Made by a program: the position numbers and the translations under genes
NCBI GenBank assembly: GCA_016281165.1
Contig: JAEEIC010000231.1
Coordinates: 1 to 7,676 of the forward strand
Origin: Bacillota bacterium
GTDB taxonomy: Bacteria; Bacillota; Clostridia; Peptostreptococcales; Anaerovoracaceae
Length of the DNA stretch: 7,676 nt
Reading direction: 5' to 3'
Shown: one piece after another, positions 1-6,828 of the stretch
Position numbering within the stretch: position 1 is the first letter of the stretch
Layout: each line of letters starts with the position of its first letter
Notes under the pieces: model-generated
The model's input: the letters and a program-made list of their open reading frames with translations, nothing else
Database searches by the model: none
Told to the model about the DNA's origin: nothing

Positions 1-441
1 ACACACGAGGGCTTCCGCGCTACCCGGCTCCACGCCGGATTTGCTCTCTTCGCCCGCGCAGTTCACCTCGACCAGAACGTCCATGACGCGGCCGAGGGCT
101 TCGCAGCGCTTGTTTATCTCTTTGGCGAGCTTGAGCGAATCAACGCTGTGGATCATGCAGACCTTGTCGGCGATGTATTTGACCTTGTTGGTCTGAAGAT
201 GGCCTATGAGGTGCCATCTCGCTTCGGGCAGGACGCTGTCGTATTTGGCGGTGAGCTCCTGGACCTTGTTCTCGCCGATATCGACAGCCCCGCAGGCTAT
301 CGCCTCGTTCATCTCTTCGGGCGTGTGGAGCTTGGTCACGGCGATGAGCCTCACCTCTTCGCGGGCTCTGCCCGCCCTTTCGCAGGCCGCCCTTATGCGC
401 CCGTCTATATCCTGAAGGTTCTTTTTGATATCTTCCTTCAC
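1..441 (-). CDS. yggS: YggS/PLPBP-family PLP-binding homeostasis protein (partial, C-terminus outside window)
   Basis: This is the N-terminal 147 residues of the YggS/YlmE/PLPBP family, a fold-type III PLP-binding protein without known catalysis that buffers cytosolic pyridoxal phosphate and affects amino-acid homeostasis. Seen in the translation: the PLP-lysine motif AVTK (Lys37), GENKVQE (56-62), WHLIGHLQTNK about 76-86, IHSVDSLKLA and VNCAGEESKSG. The start is GTG at 441-439. It overlaps the stop codon of the upstream HlyD-like gene as GTGA, and a GGAGGAG Shine-Dalgarno site lies 5 nt before it, so the two genes are translationally coupled. The reading frame is open to the window edge, and the missing part would be roughly the last third of a protein of about 230 residues. 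In Firmicutes this gene often precedes sepF and other division genes; whether that holds here cannot be seen. The family call is secure. Confidence 0.96.
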   Translation of the reverse strand, partial: MKEDIKKNLQDIDGRIRAACERAGRAREEVRLIAVTKLHTPEEMNEAIACGAVDIGENKVQELTAKYDSVLPEARWHLIGHLQTNKVKYIADKVCMIHSVDSLKLAKEINKRCEALGRVMDVLVEVNCAGEESKSGVEPGSAEALVC

Positions 442-1466
442 TGGTGCTCCTCCGCGTTCAGGAGTATCTCGTCGTATATGCCCACGGTGATCACGCTCTT
501 CTTCGTGCCGTCGGGCTGCTCCTGCTCTATGGTGTCGGACTTCACGATGTAATACTCTTCGTTCTCGGTCACGGTCTCGATGGGGACGAAGCTGTAGTCG
601 CCGGAGACGCCCAGCTTGTAGACCCCCTGCCGCCCTTCCTCTTCGGTCACGGCGCTCTTGGGGACCATCAGGCCCTCTTCGCTCCTGGTGATGACCCTGA
701 CCCGGCTGAAGCGGGTCCTGAGCATCCCCTCGTAGTATCTCCTCGTCCTGGCCGCGACCAGAAGGCCGCTCTCTTTCTTGAACACGCCGGTGACGACGGC
801 CGGGATCTCGGTCTCCTCCGCGGGAGGCTCTTCCGCCTTCTCCTCCGGCTCCTTCTCTTCGGCTGCCTCTTCGCCTTCTTCGGGCTCCTGCGGGATGCCG
901 AAGCAGACGCTTATGTTCTGCCCTATGGTATAGTCGTCCTCGAAGCTCTTGTCGACCGCCAGCACCATGTACCACTCGTCGCCCGTGATGAGCTTGTAGA
1001 CAGGATCGTCTTTCTCGCAGGTCTTGCGGACGGTATCCTCGGGGGCGATCATGGTCTGGTCTATGTATTCGGGCTCCAGCTCTATGATCTCATCGATGTT
1101 GAAGACGTCTTCATAGCCGTCGATATAGTAGCTGACGAAGCCCGTGGAGGGGCAGTAATAAGGGGAGGCGGACCTGCCGGCGGGATATATGTCGAGGACC
1201 TTGGTGCCCACCCTGGTCTTGCTGCCCTCTTCGCAGTAGTAGCTCAGGGTCCCGCCCTGCTGGGCGTATATGACCTCCTCGTTCCTGATGATCAGGCAGG
1301 AGGCCTCGTTGCTCCTCTCGATCTTGCCGTAGTTTATGACCTCGTTGGTCTTCCTCGCCCCGCTGATGCTTGGCAGCAGGTAGAGACAGGCGTAAAGATA
1401 CGCCACCGCCGCGAGGAATATAACGATGAGGAGAGTATTGATCCTTTTCTTAGTCCCGGCCTTCAT
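438..1466 (-). CDS. HlyD-like membrane-anchored protein of the yggS locus, with Glu-rich insert
   Basis: A 342-residue protein with a short basic N-terminus (KAGTKKR), one hydrophobic segment at about 10-32 that should anchor it in the membrane with the rest outside, a lipoyl-like half-motif near 71-95 (GGTLSYYCEEGSKTRVGTKVL) and a C-terminal beta-rich part with LMVPKSAV at 266-273. These resemble HlyD/RND adaptor proteins, but the long coiled-coil hairpin of true efflux adaptors is not evident and no transporter gene is adjacent. A Glu-rich segment at 194-220 (15 Glu in 27 residues) interrupts the beta-rich region. Related HlyD-like genes sit beside yggS/sepF in many Clostridia, so a role in the envelope or division is inferred, not shown. 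The gene has its own promoter at 1476-1504. ATG at 1466 has no Shine-Dalgarno site. It shares a 4-nt overlap with yggS. Confidence 0.75.
   Translation of the reverse strand: MKAGTKKRINTLLIVIFLAAVAYLYACLYLLPSISGARKTNEVINYGKIERSNEASCLIIRNEEVIYAQQGGTLSYYCEEGSKTRVGTKVLDIYPAGRSASPYYCPSTGFVSYYIDGYEDVFNIDEIIELEPEYIDQTMIAPEDTVRKTCEKDDPVYKLITGDEWYMVLAVDKSFEDDYTIGQNISVCFGIPQEPEEGEEAAEEKEPEEKAEEPPAEETEIPAVVTGVFKKESGLLVAARTRRYYEGMLRTRFSRVRVITRSEEGLMVPKSAVTEEEGRQGVYKLGVSGDYSFVPIETVTENEEYYIVKSDTIEQEQPDGTKKSVITVGIYDEILLNAEEHQ
447..453 (-). promoter_or_regulatory. Shine-Dalgarno site that sets the GTG start of yggS
   Basis: GGAGGAG on the minus strand lies inside the last codons of the HlyD-like gene, 5 nt before the GTG of yggS. 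There is no ATG nearby in that frame, and the protein from this GTG matches the usual YggS N-terminus, so this site fixes the start. Confidence 0.85.
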
Positions 1467-1475
1467 AACTTATAT

Positions 1476-1504
1476 ATTATAACCCAAACGGAACGGGTCA
1501 GCAA
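1476..1504 (-). promoter_or_regulatory. Sigma-A-type promoter for the HlyD-like gene and yggS
   Basis: On the minus strand TTGCTG (1504-1499) and a perfect TATAAT (1481-1476) are separated by 17 nt, inside the 43-nt gap after trmD. The ATG of the next gene begins 9 nt after the -10 box, so the predicted transcript has almost no leader. No terminator is visible between trmD and this site, so readthrough from the ffh group may also reach the gene. Confidence 0.65.
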
Positions 1505-1509
1505 GATAT

Positions 1510-2250
1510 TCAGCCTTCGGAAAGGAGCTTTTCGAGCACCTTCTTCTCGTCTTTGCTAAGGCCGTCGGCCCTGCCCAGGAAGGCCTCGAAAAGGTCGGGC
1601 CTCCTCTCTTTCGTGAGCCTCAAGGAGTTCTCGAACTGCCACAGATGTATGAGCCTGTGGTTGCCGCCGAAGAGGACCTCGGGCACCGCGAGCCCTTCGT
1701 ATTCCCTGGGCTTGGTATACTGATCGTACTCGAGAAGTCCGCTGTATATCGATTCCTCGCTGAGGGACTCGCTGCTTCCCAGAACGCCCGGTATGAGCCT
1801 TGAGAGGCAGTCGATCACCACCATGCAGGCCAGCTCCCCGCCGGTGAGGATGTAGTCCCCGATGGAGAGCTCCTCCATGTGCCAGTGATCTATTATCCTC
1901 TGGTCCACGCCCTCGTAATGCCCGCAGAGAAAGACGAGCTCTTCTTCCGCGGCGAGCGAGGCGGCGATCTCCTGGTCGAGCACCGGCCCTCTGGGGGAAA
2001 GGTAGATGATCCTCTTCCCTTCCGCGCCGGCGTCCCTCAGGGCGTCAAAGGCGGGCTGGGGAGTCATGAGCATGCCGGCTCCGCCCCCGAAGGGCGTGTC
2101 GTCGGTCTTCCTGTGCCTGTCGGCGCTGTAGTCCCTGATATCTCTTACTTTTATATCGAGGAGCCCCTGCTCTTCCGCTCTTCCGAGTATGCTCCCTCCC
2201 AGCACGGGAGCGAACATCTCCGGGAACTGGGTCAGTACGGTGATCTTCAT
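1510..2250 (-). CDS. trmD: tRNA (guanine37-N1)-methyltransferase TrmD
   Basis: TrmD is an SPOUT-family, dimeric, SAM-dependent enzyme that makes m1G37 in tRNAs with G36-G37, which prevents +1 frameshifting. The 246 residues are normal length. Motifs seen: TPFGGGAGMLM (52-62), IYLSPRGP (82-89), LCGHYEGVDQR (108-118), LSIGDYILTGGELA of the trefoil knot (128-141), RLIPGVLG (151-158) and LLEYDQYTKP (172-181). Arg151 aligns with E. coli Arg154. By my hand alignment Glu166 sits where E. coli has the catalytic-base Asp169; the C-terminal motif, usually close to WRxxQSL, reads WQFENSL. ATG at 2250 overlaps the rimM stop by 4 nt (ATGA) and is preceded by AGAAGGAA at 2268-2261. It is the last gene of the ylxM group, and rplS, its usual neighbour, does not follow. 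Confidence 0.97.
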   Translation of the reverse strand: MKITVLTQFPEMFAPVLGGSILGRAEEQGLLDIKVRDIRDYSADRHRKTDDTPFGGGAGMLMTPQPAFDALRDAGAEGKRIIYLSPRGPVLDQEIAASLAAEEELVFLCGHYEGVDQRIIDHWHMEELSIGDYILTGGELACMVVIDCLSRLIPGVLGSSESLSEESIYSGLLEYDQYTKPREYEGLAVPEVLFGGNHRLIHLWQFENSLRLTKERRPDLFEAFLGRADGLSKDEKKVLEKLLSEG

Positions 2251-2768
2251 CGCGAGGCCATTCCTTCTATGAGCTTGACGGTCATGAGCCCGCCCCCGGT
2301 ATCGACGGAGAGCACGAACTCCTTCACCGCGGGGAGAAGGAAGCTCCTGCCGCGGTCGGGCTGACCGTCTTCTCCCAGGGGAGCTATCTCGTAAAGATCG
2401 TGGGCCGGGTTCTTGATGACGTCGGTGAGGACGCCTTCAAAGGATCCGTCCTCGGACCTCACCCTGATGCCGGCGATGTCGTCGATGAAGTAGCTGTCCT
2501 CGGGGACCTCCCACAGATCTTCGCGCGCGATCAGTATCTCTTTGTCTCTCAGGCGCTCGGCGGCGCTGCGGTCGTCTACGCCGGCGAGCTTTAAGATCAC
2601 CATGTTCTTCTGGTATCTCGCCCGCTCGACCGCGAAGCTCCCGCCCCCTATCAGGACCTTTTTTATATCAGAAAAACGCGTCATATCGTCGGTGTACGGA
2701 TAGACGCGCATTTCCCCTTTGATCCCTGCCGGGGCAGTTATCCTGCCCAGTCTGATCGGTCCGTTCAT
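2247..2768 (-). CDS. rimM: 16S rRNA processing / 30S maturation factor RimM
   Basis: RimM binds ribosomal protein uS19 and helps fold and process the 3' head domain of 16S rRNA during 30S assembly. The 173-residue protein has the usual two domains: an N-terminal RimM barrel (about 5-85) opened by the LGRITAPAGIKGEMRV motif, and a C-terminal PRC-barrel domain (about 90-172) with DSYFIDDIAG (91-100), GVLTDV (112-117) and LLPAVKEFV (144-152) followed by the closing KLIEGM. The ATG directly follows the khpA stop (TAGATG), with only a weak GTGGAG about 12 nt upstream, which suggests coupling. Its 3' end overlaps trmD by 4 nt. The rimM-trmD pairing is near universal and supports both calls. Confidence 0.96.
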   Translation of the reverse strand: MNGPIRLGRITAPAGIKGEMRVYPYTDDMTRFSDIKKVLIGGGSFAVERARYQKNMVILKLAGVDDRSAAERLRDKEILIAREDLWEVPEDSYFIDDIAGIRVRSEDGSFEGVLTDVIKNPAHDLYEIAPLGEDGQPDRGRSFLLPAVKEFVLSVDTGGGLMTVKLIEGMASR

Positions 2769-3002
2769 CTAGGAAACGATCTCCACAGTGACTTTCTTGT
2801 TCTGTTTGGTCGCAGCTGCTTTCACAACTGTGCGAAGTGCCTTGGCTATGCGCCCCTGCTTGCCGATGACCTTGCCCATGTCCTTTTCGGAGACCTTGAG
2901 CTCGATCACCATGGAATCTCCGTGGTTGGAGATCTCGCGCACTGCCACCTCTTCGGGGCTGCTTACCAGTGCCTTCGCTATAGTTTCAACTAAACTCAGC
3001 AT
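2769..3002 (-). CDS. khpA: KH-domain RNA-binding protein KhpA (YlqC family)
   Basis: A 77-residue single KH-domain protein. The N-terminal LVETIAKALVSSPEEV and the nucleic-acid-binding GKQG loop (47-50, in VIGKQGRIAKALR) are characteristic of KhpA/YlqC. In streptococci KhpA pairs with KhpB/EloR to bind many RNAs and influence cell elongation and division; that role is known for the family and not shown here. It lies 13 nt after rpsP and directly abuts rimM, the conserved Firmicutes order. Initiation at ATG 3002 has only a weak GGGTG upstream, so translation is probably coupled to rpsP. Length is normal for the family. Confidence 0.96.
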   Translation of the reverse strand: MLSLVETIAKALVSSPEEVAVREISNHGDSMVIELKVSEKDMGKVIGKQGRIAKALRTVVKAAATKQNKKVTVEIVS

Positions 3003-3015
3003 TACGGCACCCGGG

Positions 3016-3258
3016 CTACTCGATGACGCCGGCTTTCTTCAGAAGAGCGCGGACGGTATCGGTGGGCTGTGCTCCGTCGTTGAGCCACTTCTTTGCCGCT
3101 TCCGCGTCTACCTTGATGGTGACGGGCTCGGTGAGAGGATCGTAATATCCGATCTCCTGGATGGCCTTGCCGTCTCTGGTGGTCCTGGCGTCCGCTACGA
3201 TGATCCTGTAGAAGGGCTTCTTGTGAGCTCCCATTCTGGTGAGTCTGATCTTGACCAT
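3016..3258 (-). CDS. rpsP: 30S ribosomal protein bS16
   Basis: An 80-residue bS16, an early-binding 30S protein that stabilises the 5' and central domains of 16S rRNA. It shows the family's N-terminal MVKIRLTRMGAHKKPFYRIIV core, then ADARTTRDGKAIQEIGYYDP (22-41), and a C-terminal helix with KKWLNDGAQPTDTVRALLKKAG. The basic N-terminus and total length match typical bS16. A perfect AGGAGG lies at 3277-3272, but 13 nt before the ATG, longer than the usual spacing. The 95-nt gap upstream is the widest inside the ylxM-trmD run. Confidence 0.98.
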   Translation of the reverse strand: MVKIRLTRMGAHKKPFYRIIVADARTTRDGKAIQEIGYYDPLTEPVTIKVDAEAAKKWLNDGAQPTDTVRALLKKAGVIE

Positions 3259-3271
3259 TTTTGTTTTATTT

Positions 3272-3277
3272 CCTCCT
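3272..3277 (-). promoter_or_regulatory. Shine-Dalgarno site of rpsP with long spacing
   Basis: AGGAGG on the minus strand, 13 nt from the rpsP ATG through an A-rich spacer. The protein start matches the conserved bS16 N-terminus, so the start is not in doubt; only the spacing is unusual. Confidence 0.75.
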
Positions 3278-3285
3278 GAAAATCA

Positions 3286-3344
3286 AAATATCGATTGCTG
3301 TATATCCTGAAGGCCTCAGGGCCGTTCATTCTTTAAATATCGAT
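3286..3344 (-). repeat. ffh-rpsP intergenic region: 10-bp direct repeats flanking small hairpins
   Basis: ATCGATATTT (minus strand) occurs at 3344-3335 and again at 3295-3286. Between them the transcript can form either of two exclusive short hairpins: GGCC-CUGA-GGCC (3323-3312) or CCUGA-GGCCU-UCAGG (3320-3306). No U-tract follows, so it is not an intrinsic terminator, and I see no convincing promoter. Function is unknown; it may be mRNA processing, attenuation or chance. Confidence 0.4.
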
Positions 3345-3353
3345 GCGGGGCCG

Positions 3354-4700
<1,347 letters not shown>

Positions 4701-4701
4701 C

Positions 4702-5067
4702 TTATTGATCCAGCCGCCTGATTATGCTTCTGAGTTCGGACAGTTTTTCGGTAAAGGAGGGATCTTCGGATGATCCCTCGAGCCCGTCGATGATGACGAG
4801 GGCCCTCGCCAGCTCTTCGCCCTGCTTTTTGTACGAGGCGATGAGCCCGAGCTCCTTCTCGTAGCTTCGGAGGGCGTTCTGGGCCTTTCTGACCCCGTCG
4901 TAGACGCCCTGCCTGCTCACGCCCAGCATCTCCCCTATCTCGGAAAGAGAGCAGTTCTCTTCGTGGTAGAGCCTGAGGTATTCTCTCTGCTTGTCGGAGA
5001 TCAGTCCTCCGTAGAAATCGAGCAGCAGGCTGATCTCTTCGATTTTGTCTATCCTGTCCGTATCCAC
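4702..5067 (-). CDS. ylxM: YlxM, SRP-associated helix-turn-helix protein
   Basis: YlxM (UPF0122) is a small protein with a sigma-70 region 4-like HTH, encoded next to ffh in Firmicutes; in streptococci it was reported to bind SRP components and modulate their GTPase activity. Seen: ISLLLDFYGGLISDKQREYLRLY (12-34), then the HTH SLSEIGEMLGVSRQGVYDGV (40-59). I place the start at GTG 5067-5065, giving 121 residues with about ten before ISLLLDFYG, as in homologues. A longer frame from ATG 5193 would overlap the upstream gene and translate the terminator and promoter, so it is rejected. No Shine-Dalgarno site precedes the GTG, which lies only 10 nt after a consensus -10 box. It is the first gene of the ylxM-trmD run, with a 1-nt gap to ffh. 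Confidence 0.92.
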   Translation of the reverse strand: MDTDRIDKIEEISLLLDFYGGLISDKQREYLRLYHEENCSLSEIGEMLGVSRQGVYDGVRKAQNALRSYEKELGLIASYKKQGEELARALVIIDGLEGSSEDPSFTEKLSELRSIIRRLDQ

Positions 5068-5077
5068 AACGCAAGGT

Positions 5078-5106
5078 AATATAACATCAGAAAAAAACGC
5101 TGTCAA
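5078..5106 (-). promoter_or_regulatory. Consensus sigma-A promoter for the ylxM-ffh-rpsP-khpA-rimM-trmD operon
   Basis: Minus strand: perfect TTGACA (5106-5101), a 17-nt spacer and TATATT (5083-5078), preceded by TGT, i.e. an extended -10. This is the best promoter in the window. Its -35 box lies in the 3' half of the upstream terminator hairpin and its spacer contains the terminator's T-tract. Transcription should begin within a few nt of the ylxM GTG. Confidence 0.85.
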
Positions 5107-5126
5107 GCATTTTTGCAAGACAGCGT
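5091..5126 (-). terminator. Rho-independent terminator of the aminotransferase-mtaD group
   Basis: On the minus strand an 8-bp perfect stem ACGCTGTC (5126-5119) / GACAGCGT (5104-5097) encloses a 14-nt apex. The apex can add GCA/TGC pairs around an AAAA loop across a TT/TT internal loop. A run of seven T follows (5097-5091). It begins about 40 nt after the stop of the 86-residue gene. The opposite strand has no T-tract after the hairpin, so it acts on minus-strand transcripts. Confidence 0.9.
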
Positions 5127-5164
5127 GGAAACTTTTATTTTTCAAGGGCTGGGGCTCTTGGCTC

Positions 5165-5425
5165 TTAAAGATCGATCCTGCCCAGCGCCTCAAGTACGGG
5201 CAGATCGTCCTTTCCGACGACGAAATCTGCCTTATATTCGGTGCCGTCGGGATACTTTACAGTGACCGAAAGCTCCTGGCCCTCGCAGAAGCCCCTGGCA
5301 TTGACCTTGTTCATGAACTCGATCACCTCAGGGTTCTTGGCCTTGAAATCGTTCCACATCGAAGCTATCTGCGTGAGCTGGCCCAGCTGGCCGAGCTTGT
5401 CTCCCAGACCGGGGATCTGAAACAT
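5165..5425 (-). CDS. Hypothetical 86-residue protein in the mtaD group
   Basis: I do not recognise this protein. It starts with a glycine/leucine-rich stretch (IPGLGDKLGQLGQLTQI, 4-20) that could be an amphipathic or linker segment, continues with a predicted helix (WNDFKAKNPEVIEFMNKV, 24-41), and ends in a beta-rich part (ELSVTVKYPDGTEYKADFVV, 51-70) closed by a short helix (LPVLEALGRI). There is no signal peptide, membrane segment or cysteine pair; the single Cys is at 47. It is probably cytosolic. A strong AAAGGAGG (5440-5433) 7 nt before the ATG and codon use like its neighbours argue that it is real. It lies 43 nt after mtaD and is the last gene before the terminator. The N-terminal GLG/QLGQL pattern loosely recalls YbaB-type small proteins, but I would not assign it. 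Confidence 0.85.
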   Translation of the reverse strand: MFQIPGLGDKLGQLGQLTQIASMWNDFKAKNPEVIEFMNKVNARGFCEGQELSVTVKYPDGTEYKADFVVGKDDLPVLEALGRIDL

Positions 5426-5432
5426 GATGCTG

Positions 5433-5440
5433 CCTCCTTT
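5433..5440 (-). promoter_or_regulatory. Shine-Dalgarno site of the 86-residue gene
   Basis: AAAGGAGG on the minus strand with 7-nt spacing to the ATG at 5425. It is the main evidence, besides codon pattern, that this small gene is translated. Confidence 0.8.
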
Positions 5441-5468
5441 TCACTCATTTACCGCCGCCATGGACTCT

Positions 5469-6797
5469 CTAAGCGAGCAGCCTCGCGACCGCGGCTTTGA
5501 ATTCTTCTTCCGCCTTAACGGGATCTATCGTGGTGTAAGCGTTGTTTTCATAAAGTATTTTACCGTCAACCATCGTCATCGTTACGTCTGAGGCCTGGGC
5601 GGAGTAGACCAGCAGCGAGGGTATATCGACCGCGGGCCGCATGTGGGGCTTACTCATATCGACGGCGATGACGTCGGCCCTCATGCCCTCCCTGAGCTCG
5701 CCGGTATCGGGCCTGCCCAGAGCCTTCGCCCCGTTCACCGTCGCCATGTCGAGTATCTGGTCGGCCGTGACCAGAGTCGGGTCGCGGTAAAGGCCCTTCT
5801 GCAGCAGGGCGGCCAGGTGCATCTCCTCGAACATGTTGAGATTGTTGTTGCTGGCGCAGCCGTCGGTGCCCAGGGCCACGTTGACGCCCTTTTCGAGCGC
5901 CTTCGCGACCGGGGCGAAGCCGCTGCCCAGCTTCATGTTGCTGGTGGGGTTGTGCACCAGGCTCGCGCCCTTATTTTTCATGATGTCAAGGTCTTCGTCC
6001 GTGGCCCAGACGCAGTGGGCCATATAGGTCGGCGTGTCGAGCAGGCCGCAGCGCTCAAGATAGGCGGCGGGAGTGAGGCCTTCGTGCCTTTCTTTGCACT
6101 CCTCATGCTCCTTTTCGGTCTCGGAGACGTGCAGCTGGACCGCGCAGTCGTATTTCTTCGCGATATCCGCCAGGGCCCTCACCGTGTTCTCGGTCGTAAG
6201 GTATTCCGAATGCAGGACTATATCCGCCTTGACGAGGCCTTCGGCGCCGTCCTTAAGGCCCTCCCCGCCCCTGCCCGTGAAGTCTTTCACGAACTGCTCG
6301 CACTCTTTGAGCCTCTCGCAGTCCTCCGCCTTCATATCGGGGTCGAAGCAGAGCAGGACCCTGCCGCTGTTGACCTTCATCCCGGCTTCCTCGAAGACCC
6401 TGACCGCGTCCCACGGGAAGTCGTACATGTCGGAGCAGAGGGTCGTGCCCGAGGCCAGCATCTCCATCACCGCCACGCGGGTGCCGGCGATGATGTCCTG
6501 CGGGGCCATCTTCGCCTCTATGGGGAAGATGGCCTCTTCGAGCCAGCGCTGCAGGGGCAGGCCGCTGCCGACCCCTCTTAAAAGGGTCATGGCGGCGTGG
6601 CCGTGAGCGTTGACGAGGCCCGGCATGAGAAGCTTTCCGCTCATGTCCTTTACAAGGTCCCAGGAGCCCTTGGGAGCTTCCGTGCCGATGTATCCGATAT
6701 ATCTGCCGTCTGTGCCCAGATAAGCGTTCTCGAGGGCGTTCCAGCGCCCCCCGGCGTCTCTTCTCAGCACATGAGCGTTCTTAAACAGTATCCTCAT
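5469..6797 (-). CDS. mtaD: 5-methylthioadenosine/S-adenosylhomocysteine deaminase (amidohydrolase family)
   Basis: A 442-residue metal-dependent amidohydrolase of the MtaD/SsnA/TrzN group, predicted to deaminate MTA and SAH to their inosyl forms in the cytosol, clearing by-products of SAM use. Metal and catalytic residues visible: HxH in PGLVNAHGHAAM (His65, His67), His223 with Glu226 in LHVSET, His261 in AHC, His282 in VHNPTSNMKL, and Asp312 in GTDG. The C-terminal RADVIAVD and the closing beta strands are typical of the composite beta-sandwich. Length matches the family. The ATG has GGGAGG 6 nt upstream (6809-6804) and follows the aminotransferase stop by 31 nt. Related deaminases (guanine, triazine or other adenosine derivatives) share the motifs, so substrate is less certain than fold. 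Confidence 0.88.
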   Translation of the reverse strand: MRILFKNAHVLRRDAGGRWNALENAYLGTDGRYIGYIGTEAPKGSWDLVKDMSGKLLMPGLVNAHGHAAMTLLRGVGSGLPLQRWLEEAIFPIEAKMAPQDIIAGTRVAVMEMLASGTTLCSDMYDFPWDAVRVFEEAGMKVNSGRVLLCFDPDMKAEDCERLKECEQFVKDFTGRGGEGLKDGAEGLVKADIVLHSEYLTTENTVRALADIAKKYDCAVQLHVSETEKEHEECKERHEGLTPAAYLERCGLLDTPTYMAHCVWATDEDLDIMKNKGASLVHNPTSNMKLGSGFAPVAKALEKGVNVALGTDGCASNNNLNMFEEMHLAALLQKGLYRDPTLVTADQILDMATVNGAKALGRPDTGELREGMRADVIAVDMSKPHMRPAVDIPSLLVYSAQASDVTMTMVDGKILYENNAYTTIDPVKAEEEFKAAVARLLA

Positions 6798-6828
6798 ATA
6801 TTTCCTCCCGCGGGTAAGTATAAGGGGT

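Noticed and set aside
406..418. 13-base sequence TATATCCTGAAGG shared between yggS (406-418) and the ffh-rpsP gap (3301-3313)
   Set aside because: In yggS it is coding sequence for a conserved protein segment, and only two copies exist; probably coincidence.
1481..1498. ACCC-N-GGGT inverted repeat after trmD as a terminator
   Set aside because: Only four paired bases and no T-tract; too weak for termination and too short to call an operator.
444..1559. Plus-strand open frame (371 codons) opposite the HlyD-like gene
   Set aside because: Antisense shadow with a Gly/Leu/Asp-rich translation, no ribosome site and no family motif; the minus-strand frame has the membrane anchor, a promoter and coupling to yggS.
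5068..5193. N-terminal extension of YlxM from ATG 5193
   Set aside because: It would overlap the upstream gene by 29 nt and translate the terminator hairpin, T-tract and promoter; homologues begin about ten residues before ISLLLDFYG.
5643..6581. Plus-strand open frame (312 codons) opposite mtaD
   Set aside because: The minus-strand frame contains a complete set of amidohydrolase metal ligands; the plus-strand translation resembles nothing and lacks initiation signals.
6807..6814. CCCGCGGG palindrome before mtaD overlapping its ribosome site
   Set aside because: A perfect 8-bp palindrome has no loop and cannot fold as a hairpin; likely chance in GC-rich DNA.
6817..6822. TATACT as a -10 box for a separate mtaD promoter
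   Set aside because: At 16-18 nt upstream there is no acceptable -35 (best about 3 of 6), and the predicted start would fall almost on the Shine-Dalgarno site.
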